In this document: positions 1-7,323 of the stretch, piece by piece
How the letters are laid out: each line of letters opens with the position of its first letter
How positions within the stretch are numbered: the stretch's first letter is position 1
DNA from: an uncultured eubacterium 1-6
GTDB lineage: Bacteria > Bacillota > Clostridia > Lachnospirales > Lachnospiraceae
DNA: 64,000 nucleotides
Assembly: GCA_903789595.1 (NCBI GenBank)
Contig: CAIFEZ010000015.1
Coordinates: forward strand, 1 to 64,000
Direction of reading: 5' to 3'
Notes under the pieces: model-generated
What the model was told of the DNA's origin: nothing
Databases searched by the model: none
The model's input: the letters and a program-made list of their open reading frames with translations, nothing else
Program-made: the position numbers and the translations under genes

Positions 1-369
1 TAACATCGTATTTTTTTATCGTGGTTTTTCTCCTCCTTAACTGCATGACATTGATTCATGCCATACCGGAAAAGCAACGCGCGGGCAGCACCTTTTCTCC
101 TGTCATCACGCCGGGCGCACTGAAACAGGCCCTTGCCTGAATTCGATCCAGACAAGGGCCTTTCCCTGTTATTTATATGGAAACTTTATATGGTAGCAAT
201 TCAGCACATCGCGAAAACCGCTAGTTCTCGAGATTGAAGCGCTGAACACTCACCTTGTCCGTAAATAATTACGGCGCAGATATATGTTGCACCCAGCTCT
301 ATCTTGCCGTGCAGATGTAACCTGCGGTACAGAGGTTACGCATCCTGCAGTACTCCGGTGCTTTCCGGA
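1..369. other. Left-edge intergenic region, no gene seen
   Basis: No convincing coding frame. The stretch holds a strong hairpin (127-161), one copy of the dispersed GCAGGTTCTC-type hairpin repeat (about 201-250), and an AGGAGG motif on the minus strand at about 30-38. That motif suggests a minus-strand gene beginning at or just beyond the left edge, although the only nearby ATG (4-6, complement) is rather far from it. Confidence 0.5.
127..161. terminator. Hairpin, possible terminator
   Basis: Inverted repeat with 13-nt arms (AGGCCCTTGCCTG at 127-139 and CAGACAAGGGCCT at 149-161, one mismatch) and a 9-nt loop. It is followed on the plus strand by a moderately T-rich tail. It lies beyond the 3' end of the minus-strand transpeptidase gene at 370-1887, so it may end that transcript, although the minus-strand tail is weak. 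Confidence 0.45.
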
Positions 370-1887
370 TCAGCCGGCTGCATTTTTGTCGTAATACACG
401 CCCTCTGTCTGTACCTGTGCCGGCGCCGGCGCCAGCGTGTACCCCGCGGAGTAATAGATGATCACCGGTTCTCTCACGGACACCAGATTATAGATCTGAG
501 CCGCCGCGTCGAGCGGAAGATTCAGACAGCCGTGAGATCCGTTCGCGATATAAATATCGCCCCCGAACGCCCCTCTCCAGGTCGCGTCATGCATGCCGCA
601 TCCGGAGTATGTAAACGGCATCCAGTAGCTGACCGGCTGTGTATAAGTATAATAATTTTCCTTTCCGGCAATCTGATCGCCGAGAAGCGTGGCGTCCTTC
701 TCCTTGTTCAGGAGCATGAACGCTCCTTCCGGCGTGTAATAGGACTCATTCATCGTTCCCGACACACAGTCGGTCTCGTAGGCAACCTGACCGTTGACGT
801 ATACCCAGATATGCTGCCGGCTGAGATCCGCCTCCACATAGTTCTGCCCGAAGCCGTTATTGTCATCCGGAGAAGCGTACGCCGTGACACTGTACACCGG
901 CTCTCTGGATGTGACCGCTCCGCTGTTCAGTTCATCGGTCAGCTGCGAAATTTCCGCGGACTGATTCACCTGGTATCCGTAATATCCGGTTCCCTTGACG
1001 GTGATGTCGCCGATTCCCGTTGCATGGAAGGTCCGGTCCGAGTTGACCGTATCGGTGTCCGCCGCCAGCTGGGCCACGTAATCCGCAATGTGCTGGTTCC
1101 ACGTCGCGTCATCCTTTGTCCACGACCCGTCTGCGTTCTGCGTCAGCCAGTTCACCGTCGTTGATCCGTCAAGGGTGCGCGTCGATGTCGGAAGCGTATA
1201 GGTGATGCTTGCGCTGACCGCCTGATTCAAACTCCCGAGCTGCTGCTTCAGGGCTTCATTGTCTGCGGAGATTTCCGCGTTCTTGTAGATCCCGTCGGCT
1301 GCCGTCAGGTCCAGCTCTGTCTGACAGCCGGAGACGGCATTCTCCACGGCGCGCAGAACCGCTTCCTTATCCAGTACCGTTCCGTCCGTCTGCGGTACGA
1401 TTTCAAAACCGCTGTCCTTCTTCTCGATCCTGGCATTTACCGGCTGCGTCATATTCGCGTCCTGCATCTCCGGGAAACTGTTCAGCATATTCTGAAGATC
1501 TGACTCTTTATAAAGAAAATCACCGTCCGGACTCGTGACAGTCCGCATCTCCGATTCATCGGCGCTCCCGTCTGCCGCCACCTTATCCTTGAAAATTCCC
1601 CGGATCACTTCCTGTCCGTTCCGGAATTTCACGGTCAGGGCATAATCCTCACCCGGAGTTTTCTTCAGCTCTGTCTCTGCCGTATCTGACGAAGCCGCAG
1701 ATTGCATATCCGAAGCTTCCACGGAAAGAGCCGCAGCGCTTCCCATTGATTTGTGATCCCCTCTGCCCGATCCCTTTCTGCCGATGATAAACAGCCCGCA
1801 CGCGACTGCTGCTGCCGCGATCAGACACAGCAGCGGAACCAGTAATCTCTGATAACGTCCTCCAGGTTTTTTTCTGTTCTGTCCCAT
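370..1887 (-). CDS. L,D-transpeptidase (YkuD domain), membrane-anchored
   Basis: A 505-residue cell-wall enzyme. L,D-transpeptidases form 3-3 peptidoglycan cross-links or attach proteins to the wall. A basic N-terminus is followed by one hydrophobic segment (about residues 14-34), giving a type II anchored extracytoplasmic protein. The middle resembles the PG-binding-4 type repeat region, and the C-terminal YkuD domain ends with the SHGCLNLP motif that carries the catalytic Cys, preceded by the conserved His in SGCGMHD. I start at the ATG at 1887, because AGAGGA lies 8 nt upstream; the open frame extends 17 codons further without a good ribosome site. It is monocistronic and divergent from trxA, with a palindrome between them. 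Domain assignment is firm; the physiological substrate is not known. Confidence 0.88.
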   Translation of the reverse strand: MGQNRKKPGGRYQRLLVPLLCLIAAAAVACGLFIIGRKGSGRGDHKSMGSAAALSVEASDMQSAASSDTAETELKKTPGEDYALTVKFRNGQEVIRGIFKDKVAADGSADESEMRTVTSPDGDFLYKESDLQNMLNSFPEMQDANMTQPVNARIEKKDSGFEIVPQTDGTVLDKEAVLRAVENAVSGCQTELDLTAADGIYKNAEISADNEALKQQLGSLNQAVSASITYTLPTSTRTLDGSTTVNWLTQNADGSWTKDDATWNQHIADYVAQLAADTDTVNSDRTFHATGIGDITVKGTGYYGYQVNQSAEISQLTDELNSGAVTSREPVYSVTAYASPDDNNGFGQNYVEADLSRQHIWVYVNGQVAYETDCVSGTMNESYYTPEGAFMLLNKEKDATLLGDQIAGKENYYTYTQPVSYWMPFTYSGCGMHDATWRGAFGGDIYIANGSHGCLNLPLDAAAQIYNLVSVREPVIIYYSAGYTLAPAPAQVQTEGVYYDKNAAG

Positions 1888-2034
1888 ATTATAATTCCTC
1901 TTATCTGTTCGAAGCCCCGCATCGTCAGGGATTTTCATCCATCATACGACAAATTTCTTATGCGCGGTACCCTTTTCCGGTCTTTTTTTACACACCACAG
2001 CCAAAACAGTTACTTTTCACACGCAGCTCTGTAC

Positions 2035-2114
2035 GGCAAGGATTTTACAGTCCTGTTGCCCTTCGCAAACTGGCTGTAGTAATGCTCCGGCAAAGGGACT
2101 GTAAAATCTTTGCC
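2035..2114. repeat. Dispersed inverted-repeat element, family 1 copy A
   Basis: 80-bp element with 26-nt arms at 2035-2060 and 2089-2114 that match at 23 of 26 positions, around a 28-nt loop. The arm core is GGATTTTACAGTCC. Related copies are at 54053-54247 (longer), 60361-60422 (shorter) and 40044-40100 (half). No coding potential. Confidence 0.8.
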
Positions 2115-2160
2115 GCTTTAGTGGCAGATGAACTGTAACGCAAGACCGAGCTCCGCCCTG

Positions 2161-2196
2161 TTGTTCTTATATAGTGTACTGTATAGTATAGTACAC
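2161..2196. promoter_or_regulatory. Palindromic operator over divergent promoter-like hexamers
   Basis: The inverted repeat GTGTACT (2174-2180) and AGTACAC (2190-2196) surrounds GTATAGTAT. On the plus strand TTGTTC (2161-2166) and TAGTAT (2184-2189) are 17 nt apart, pointing to trxA. On the minus strand TTGACA (complement of about 2200-2205) and TACAGT are also 17 nt apart, pointing to the transpeptidase gene. The palindrome overlaps both -10 regions and resembles a GntR/YtrA or TetR-type operator. The regulator is unknown. Confidence 0.5.
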
Positions 2197-2213
2197 GTTG
2201 TGTCAAGCGCAGA

Positions 2214-2261
2214 GTACCGCGAAGATTTGGTACCTCGAAGATTTAGTACCGCGAAGATTTT
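2214..2261. repeat. Three tandem 16-bp repeats upstream of trxA
   Basis: Exact 16-bp periodicity: units at 2214-2229, 2230-2245 and 2246-2261. Each reads GTACC, G or T, CGAAGATTT, then one variable base. They lie just downstream of the palindromic promoter region and about 120 bp before the trxA start, so they would be in the trxA leader or act as a protein-binding array. Confidence 0.8.
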
Positions 2262-2380
2262 TAAAAAACGCTTGCGCACAATTTAATTTCGTGATACATT
2301 GTAATTGTTCAACACAGACAACAGACAACCGAAAATTCACACCACAGAGGAATTCAGATAAATCACAGGAGGAATACACC

Positions 2381-2695
2381 ATGGTAAAAATGATCAATCA
2401 GAACGAATTCGACGCAGAGGTAATGCAGGCAAAGGGTCTTGTCGTCGTAGATATGTATGCGGACTGGTGCGGTCCCTGCAAAATGATGGCTCCCGTTATG
2501 GACAGTCTCTCTGAGGACTATGACGACGTCAAGTTCGTGAAGGTCAACGTAGATAACAATCCGGAACTCGCTGCTAAATTCGGCGTGCAGAGCATCCCGA
2601 ACTTTGTATTCATCAAGGACGGCCAGAAGGTCGATCAGGTAGTCGGTGCCAGAGACTCCGAGAGCTTCGAGGCGATTATCGACAGAAATAAATAA
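2381..2695 (+). CDS. trxA: Thioredoxin
   Basis: A 104-residue cytosolic disulfide reductase. The active site WCGPC has its cysteines at residues 30 and 33, inside the usual DMYADWCGPCKMMAP context, and the cis-proline loop SIPNF follows at about residue 73. Length is typical of TrxA. The start ATG at 2381 is preceded by CAGGAGG at 2366-2372; a longer open frame from 2198 has no ribosome site and lies in repeat DNA. It is a single gene with its own terminator. No thioredoxin reductase gene is adjacent, so the reductase must be elsewhere. The unusual upstream palindrome and 16-bp array suggest specific control. Confidence 0.95.
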   Translation: MVKMINQNEFDAEVMQAKGLVVVDMYADWCGPCKMMAPVMDSLSEDYDDVKFVKVNVDNNPELAAKFGVQSIPNFVFIKDGQKVDQVVGARDSESFEAIIDRNK

Positions 2696-2733
2696 TCTGC
2701 CGGGCAGCACAAACCCGAACAGATGCGGAGCTT

Positions 2734-2772
2734 CCGCCGGACTGTGAACATCACGGTCCGGCGGTATTTTTT
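2734..2772 (+). terminator. Rho-independent terminator of trxA
   Basis: Perfect 9-bp stem, CCGCCGGAC (2734-2742) with GTCCGGCGG (2756-2764), and an extra GTGA/TCAC pairing inside, followed by TATTTTTT. Confidence 0.9.
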
Positions 2773-2864
2773 ATGGGCGGTATTTTTTGGGCGAGATTTT
2801 TACGGACTGTATTTTAAGCACGCGTTGTCCCGGTGAAATGAAACTTCCGAAACACACTTTCTCC

Positions 2865-2940
2865 CCGGAGCCGAAGGCTCCCGGACTCCCCACTTCGAGC
2901 AAGCCGCAGGGTCTCGAGATTGGAGTGCCGAACAGTGCTC
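2865..2940. repeat. Dispersed hairpin repeat, family 2 copy
   Basis: Contains GGAGCCGAAGGCTCC, then CGGACTCCCCA, then GCAGGGTCTCGAGATTGG and a GCCGAACAGTGCTC end. The same ordered blocks recur at about 201-250, 26471-26650, 32780-32848 and 51589-51640. The arms form small hairpins and no protein is encoded. Confidence 0.65.
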
Positions 2941-2959
2941 AATCATTTTTTTAAAAAAA

Positions 2960-3002
2960 TTAGCACTCACCTATTGACAGTGCTAATAACCGGTGCTAGT
3001 AT
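2960..3002 (+). promoter_or_regulatory. CIRCE operator and sigma-A promoter for hsp20
   Basis: TTAGCACTC (2960-2968), a 9-nt spacer, then CAGTGCTAA (2978-2986) form a CIRCE element, the HrcA binding site, with one mismatch. A -35 TTGACA at 2974-2979 lies inside it, and a -10 TAGTAT follows at 2997-3002 with a 17-nt spacer, so HrcA binding would block RNA polymerase directly. The leader to hsp20 is about 240 nt and includes a possible 44-codon reading frame (3059-3193, behind GAGAGGGG), which I do not call as a gene. Confidence 0.9.
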
Positions 3003-3251
3003 ACATAATGTCAGAAGAAAGCAGAAGAAAATCCGAACAGCATATTGGCTGAGAGGGGATGAAGGAAGACCGCCCGGATTCGGCTCCGAGAAAACAGGCA
3101 GCGCGATCCGGCCCGGCTTCATCCGATTCTGAGGAGTGCTGCAACGAATCCGCTGCCGCTCTTCTGTTCGAAAATATATGTGAGATTATATGAACTCATT
3201 CAGTGAAACAGGCATTTTAAGAAACGGAATGAGCAAAAGGAGGAATGACTT

Positions 3252-3674
3252 ATGATGTATATGCCAAGTATTTTCACAAATGATTTTGTAAATGATTGGA
3301 CAGATGATTTCTTCCAGGCACCGTTTTACGGGGAAAATGGAGTGATGAAGACAGACATCAGGGAAGATGAGAAAGGTTATGACTTTACTGTTGAGCTTCC
3401 CGGATTCCGGAAAGAGGATATTTCCCTGAACCTGAATGAGGGCGTTTTGAATATTAAGGCCGTGAAGGATCATCACGAAAAGGACGAAAAAGAGAAAGAC
3501 GGAAAGGTCATCCGGATCGAGAGATACAGCGGCAATATGGAGCGCAGCTTCTATGTCGGCGATGAGGTTACCGAGGATGACGTCAAAGCAAAATTTGAAA
3601 ACGGAGTTCTCCACATCCATATCGCAAAGAAGGAACCGCAGACCCCGGAACCGAAGAAGATTGCAATAGGCTGA
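3252..3674 (+). CDS. Hsp20/alpha-crystallin family small heat-shock protein
   Basis: A 140-residue ATP-independent holdase that binds unfolding proteins in the cytosol. The alpha-crystallin domain spans about residues 33-130: VELPGFRKEDISL opens the beta sandwich and AKFENGVLHIHIAKK is the typical A-x-x-x-n-G-v-L signature near its end. The C-terminus has the IAI version of the I-x-I assembly motif. AAAGGAGG sits upstream of tandem ATG codons at 3252/3255. Control by HrcA through the CIRCE promoter at 2960-3002 is clear from sequence. It is followed by a terminator and a long repeat element before the J-protein gene. Confidence 0.94.
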   Translation: MMYMPSIFTNDFVNDWTDDFFQAPFYGENGVMKTDIREDEKGYDFTVELPGFRKEDISLNLNEGVLNIKAVKDHHEKDEKEKDGKVIRIERYSGNMERSFYVGDEVTEDDVKAKFENGVLHIHIAKKEPQTPEPKKIAIG

Positions 3675-3748
3675 TCGCTGATCCGTTCAGACAGCTGAAA
3701 GCAATGCCAGACAGGGTGCCGTGACACCCTGAACCCAAAGAAAAACAC

Positions 3749-3793
3749 AAGCTGTCATGTCACTGAAGGAATCAGTCGGCGTGGCAGCTTTTA
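3749..3793 (+). terminator. Terminator after hsp20
   Basis: AAGCTGTCATG at 3749 pairs with the CGTGGCAGCTT ending at 3790 (with G-U pairs), followed by a short T run. A separate 7-bp hairpin (CAGGGTG/CACCCTG) precedes it at about 3714-3733. Confidence 0.65.
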
Positions 3794-4068
3794 CTGTATA
3801 AGTCCAGGGTGCAAGAGCACTTGCTGAGAGCAACCGCAAGGAAAGCTCGAAGCTTATGTGCGATGCCTGTCGGCGCAGTTAGCGAGCTACAGAGAGCTTA
3901 CAAGCCGACGCGCAAGCCAGGGACGGGCTCATGCTTGTATGATAGCCTGGCCATGCTATGTCGACGACAACAGGTAGGAGCACGAAGGTGTGTGAAACAC
4001 ACCGGAAGTGCGAATACTTGTAGGATTGCGAAAGTGCGAAGCACGGAGCAATCCGCAGCTTATACAGT
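3793..4068. repeat. 276-bp TIR-bounded structured repeat, family 3 copy 1
   Basis: Bounded by ACTGTATAAG (3793) and its inverse CTTATACAGT (ending 4068). The interior is rich in short inverted repeats and has no sensible protein. A second full-length relative is at 61865-62144. The two share TCGACGACAACAGG-type and GAGCAATCCGCA-type blocks in the same order. Fragments are at 41575-41650, 55675-55735, 58795-58870 and 13305-13330. It may be a miniature mobile element or a structured RNA. Confidence 0.7.
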
Positions 4069-4164
4069 ATGTGGCGCAGTCATTTGTATATACGTTTACA
4101 GGGGAATGATAAATGATGAATAACAGGGGAATGAAATCCAGCACAGGGAGAAGGTGAGATAATA

Positions 4165-5286
4165 ATGAAGAAGGATTTTTATGAGGTTCTCGGGCTTCCG
4201 AAGGGAGCCGATGAAAACGCAATCAAAAAAGCATTCCGTCAGCTGGCGAAGCGCTATCATCCGGATATGAATCCGGGCGACAAGCAGGCCGAAAAGAAAT
4301 TTCAGGAAGTCAACGAAGCCTACGCTGTGCTCAGCGATCCGGAGAAGAAACGGATCTATGATAAATGCGGCATGGCTGCCTTTGAGAACGGAATGGATCC
4401 GAAGAAATACGAGGAAGCCTACGATGCATACGGCGGCAGAAGTGATTTCGGCAGCGGAAATGCCGGCGATTTCTTCCGCAACTTCACCGGCGGAAACGGC
4501 GGAACAAGCTACAGCTATCAGTCCTACGGACCTGACGGAAAGAAATATCAGTCCTTCCACTTCAACGGGAATGACGCGGATGATATCTTCGGACAGATGT
4601 TCGGAAATATGTTCCACGGGAAGACCGGAAGTTCTTTCGGAGATGAACGGAACTACAACAGCTATTCCTCCGGATCGCACTTCAGCGGCTTCGGACAGGG
4701 CCAGAACCGCGGGTTCTACGGAGACGCAGACGATACTGACTATGACCTTCATTCAGAGATTACCATCGGCTTCATGGATGCCGTCAATGGATGCAACCGG
4801 AAGGTACAGCTGTCTTCCTCAAATGGCCATGTAAGCACTCTGGAGATCCGGATACCGGCCGGGATCGAGGACGGCAAATCCATCCGGCTCAGAGGCAAGG
4901 GCAATCAAAAGCCGAACGGCTCGAACGGTGATCTCATCATCAAGGTAAACGTTCAGAACATGCCCGGCTTTGAACGGAAAGGAAACGACCTGTACACCAC
5001 CGCAAAAATTCCTTACACGACGGCAGTCTTCGGCGGTGAAGCGGAGGTTCCCGTGCTGAATGGCAGAGTTGTCTGCCGGATTCCGAAAGGGACGCAGTCC
5101 GGCAGCAAAATCCGTCTGAAGGGTAAAGGCGTCAGGAATATGAAGGGTGTCTGCGGAGATGAATACGTCACCATTGAAATTGCTGTTCCGAAGACACTGA
5201 CACGGGAAGAGCAGGATGCACTGAAGGCATATCAGAGAGCTGAAAACCGCCGCAGCGGCACCAGAGCCTCCGGCAACACCATATAA
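4165..5286 (+). CDS. J-domain co-chaperone, DnaJ class B (CbpA-like)
   Basis: A 373-residue Hsp70 co-chaperone. The J domain occupies residues 1-70 with the HPD tripeptide in KRYHPDMNPG. A long Gly/Ser/Phe-rich linker (about 75-190, many FGS and YNS repeats) follows, then two C-terminal beta-barrel substrate-binding domains (about 195-355). The CxxCxGxG zinc-finger repeats of class A DnaJ are absent, so this is a class B protein and not the canonical DnaJ that accompanies dnaK. AGAAGGTGAG lies upstream of the ATG at 4165. It is downstream of hsp20, but a terminator and the 276-bp repeat separate them, so co-transcription is uncertain. Confidence 0.92.
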   Translation: MKKDFYEVLGLPKGADENAIKKAFRQLAKRYHPDMNPGDKQAEKKFQEVNEAYAVLSDPEKKRIYDKCGMAAFENGMDPKKYEEAYDAYGGRSDFGSGNAGDFFRNFTGGNGGTSYSYQSYGPDGKKYQSFHFNGNDADDIFGQMFGNMFHGKTGSSFGDERNYNSYSSGSHFSGFGQGQNRGFYGDADDTDYDLHSEITIGFMDAVNGCNRKVQLSSSNGHVSTLEIRIPAGIEDGKSIRLRGKGNQKPNGSNGDLIIKVNVQNMPGFERKGNDLYTTAKIPYTTAVFGGEAEVPVLNGRVVCRIPKGTQSGSKIRLKGKGVRNMKGVCGDEYVTIEIAVPKTLTREEQDALKAYQRAENRRSGTRASGNTI

Positions 5287-5334
5287 ATCCAGTCATACGA
5301 CTCATGCGACGGAATCTACGCAGGACAGACACAG

Positions 5335-5374
5335 GGAGACAGCACGGACCATTATCCGGCTGTCTCCTTTTTTG
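5335..5374 (+). terminator. Terminator after the J-protein gene
   Basis: GGAGACAGC (5335-5343) pairs perfectly with GCTGTCTCC (5359-5367), followed by a T7 run. Confidence 0.9.
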
Positions 5375-5409
5375 TGTCATCTGTTTTTCTTCAACTGTTT
5401 TTTCGTGGA

Positions 5410-5496
5410 GCGATATGGATCTGCACGTTTTGTCACAAGCGATATAGATCTGCAGATTTTTTCGTAGGCGATATGGATTTACAGATTCATCCAGCC
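5410..5496. repeat. Three tandem 29-bp repeats at the SDR gene end
   Basis: GCGATAT(G/A)GAT(C/T)T begins at 5410, 5439 and 5468, an exact 29-bp period. The third unit runs into the last codons of the minus-strand dehydrogenase gene (stop at 5479-5481), so the array abuts or slightly overlaps coding DNA. Confidence 0.75.
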
Positions 5497-6240
5497 GCCA
5501 TCGCAGGTGAGAATCGTACCATTGATAAAGTGGGATTCGTCACTTGCGAGAAAAAGTGCCGCATTGGCGATATCCTCAGGTACACCAAGCTCAGGGGCAT
5601 GTGTCAGCAGAGAGCTCGTTCGCTCAAAGCCAAACGCATCCGCCTTCGGCATGACAAGAGGAATATCCGTGAGAACACCGCCGGGTGCAATCCCATTCAC
5701 GCGGATCCCTTTCTCCATATACATGAATGCCGTATTCTTTGTCGCAGAAGCAATTGCCGCCTTGGATGCGCAGTAGGCCACGCCCGCCGTCTGATGGAAC
5801 GCACCGACTGAGGTAATATTAATGATATTGCCGCTCTCATCGTTCTGATCCAGAAATACATGAACAGCCTTCCGCATGGCATAAAGTGGACCATAGGTAT
5901 TGACGCGAAACAGACGCTCAATCATCTCATTCGAAACATCGCCCACTGCCGTATTATCGTCCATGATGCCGGCATTGTTTACCAGCACATCCAGTCTTCC
6001 GAATTCCTGAACAGCTGCATCGATCATGCCCTCGCAGACAGCAGGATCCGATACATCACCGGGATAGGGAATGACCTTGCCGGGAGCATCACGTAACTGT
6101 TCTGCCAGGGCATCCAGCCTCTCTTTTCTTCGGGCAACCGCGATGATACTGGCGCCTTCCTGTGCAAACAACGTAACAATCGCCTGGCCCATACCTGCTG
6201 AGGCTCCGGTCACGACGATAGATTTTCCCTCTAATTTCAT
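5479..6240 (-). CDS. Short-chain dehydrogenase/reductase (SDR)
   Basis: A 253-residue classical SDR that oxidises or reduces a hydroxyl/keto group with NAD(P). It has the Rossmann motif GASAGMGQ (residues 12-19), NNAG, and the catalytic Ser plus YCASK in the order S...Y-x-x-x-K. The C-terminal FINGTILTCDGGW is typical of the family. AAAGGTGG lies upstream of the ATG at 6240. It is the last gene of the 8.5-5.5 kb operon, 45 nt after the GcvT-like gene, so its substrate is probably tied to that methyl-transfer pathway; this is inference. The sequence does not identify the substrate. It differs from the FabG at 43.1-43.8 kb. Confidence 0.92.
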   Translation of the reverse strand: MKLEGKSIVVTGASAGMGQAIVTLFAQEGASIIAVARRKERLDALAEQLRDAPGKVIPYPGDVSDPAVCEGMIDAAVQEFGRLDVLVNNAGIMDDNTAVGDVSNEMIERLFRVNTYGPLYAMRKAVHVFLDQNDESGNIINITSVGAFHQTAGVAYCASKAAIASATKNTAFMYMEKGIRVNGIAPGGVLTDIPLVMPKADAFGFERTSSLLTHAPELGVPEDIANAALFLASDESHFINGTILTCDGGWMNL

Positions 6241-6285
6241 TTCGTACCACCTTTCTGAAAATATAACAGCCCGTTACAATACGAT

Positions 6286-7308
6286 TTACATCCATTTCTT
6301 TTCCGTGATGACACAGTCATAGCCATGGATTCTGATATGGTCTCCGATTTTCAGTGCGCCTTTCTTTGCAAGGATATAGCCATTATTGACTTCTCTGACA
6401 TAGGAATACACCAGCTTGGAAACACGGCCGACTTCCTCTTCCTCGGAGTCGATATAGACCGGTTCGCCCGGACCGCCGTACTGCTTTGCCCGGATATAGA
6501 AATCATCTGCCAAAACCTCGAATCCGACCATTTCACGTTCGGCGCCTGTCTCTTTTACCTTCAGCAGAGCATCCTTACCTATGAAGTCCTTATTCCAGCA
6601 GATATTCTTATCCAGTCCGACCTCAATGGGATTGGTGTGTGCCAGATCACGCATGTAATAGATGCCTGCCTCGGTCGGCAGCGTCCACGCCATGACCTGG
6701 AACTCGGTGACGCGCTTTCCGCCGTTCCTCGTTACCTCAGCATTCACGGCTGCCTCAATGGTCTCCAGGTCATCGGGGGACATATAGATTTCATAGCCCC
6801 ACTTTTCTCCCGTATAACCGGCGCGATTGATTTTCACGGAAATGCCGTTGATCTCATTGTCGCGGATCTCGAAAAACTTCTGGCCGACGACAGACTCTGT
6901 ACAGAGCGTCTCGATCACATCCCTGGACCTGGGGCCCTGCACAGCCAGCATCGCCCAGTCCTCCGTGATCTCCGTCCACTCCACATCATAATCACCCTGA
7001 TGGTAGTACCACCAGTCGTCCGTCTTGGTCGCGTACAGAGTAGATACCCAGTAGGTTCCCTCGGATACATGCATGATGACCACATCGTCGATGATCTCGC
7101 CCTGTTCGTTCAGCATCGTTGTATAACGGTCACGCCCCACCGCCAGAGAGGCAATATTGCCAGGGTACAGGGAGTCCAGAAAAGCGACTACGTCCGGCCC
7201 GGTAATTTCAAGCAGCTGATGCGTCCAGTAATACCAGCCGACCGTATTCCGGACAGCCATGTGTTCGCTTCGCTTCATATCGTCATATTTAAAAATATTC
7301 TTATACAT
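6286..7308 (-). CDS. GcvT-like folate-dependent methyl/aminomethyltransferase
   Basis: A 340-residue member of the T-protein fold, which transfers one-carbon groups to tetrahydrofolate. The aspartate motif GEIIDDVV is at residues 70-77, matching the catalytic Asp of GcvT, and RAGYTGEKWGYEI (162-174) matches the folate-site signature. The C-terminal beta-barrel (about 255-340) is present. There is no gcvH, gcvP or lipoate gene nearby, so a glycine-cleavage role is unlikely. Relatives outside that system, such as LigM/DesA O-demethylases and dimethylglycine or sarcosine enzymes, demethylate small molecules. AAGGAGG precedes the ATG. It lies 15 nt behind the 409-residue gene, so the two are surely co-transcribed. 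The substrate is unknown. Confidence 0.88.
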   Translation of the reverse strand: MYKNIFKYDDMKRSEHMAVRNTVGWYYWTHQLLEITGPDVVAFLDSLYPGNIASLAVGRDRYTTMLNEQGEIIDDVVIMHVSEGTYWVSTLYATKTDDWWYYHQGDYDVEWTEITEDWAMLAVQGPRSRDVIETLCTESVVGQKFFEIRDNEINGISVKINRAGYTGEKWGYEIYMSPDDLETIEAAVNAEVTRNGGKRVTEFQVMAWTLPTEAGIYYMRDLAHTNPIEVGLDKNICWNKDFIGKDALLKVKETGAEREMVGFEVLADDFYIRAKQYGGPGEPVYIDSEEEEVGRVSKLVYSYVREVNNGYILAKKGALKIGDHIRIHGYDCVITEKKWM

Positions 7309-7323
7309 CCTGCGCCCTCCTTC

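Noticed and set aside
2920..3193. Small genes in the hsp20 leader
   Set aside because: Frame 2920-3132 crosses the CIRCE promoter; the 44-codon frame at 3059-3193 has a ribosome-like site but no recognisable sequence, so it is only mentioned with the operator.
3793..4068. RNase P RNA, tmRNA or 6S RNA
   Set aside because: Conserved cores of these RNAs are not present, and a second similar copy at 61865-62144 argues for a repeat.
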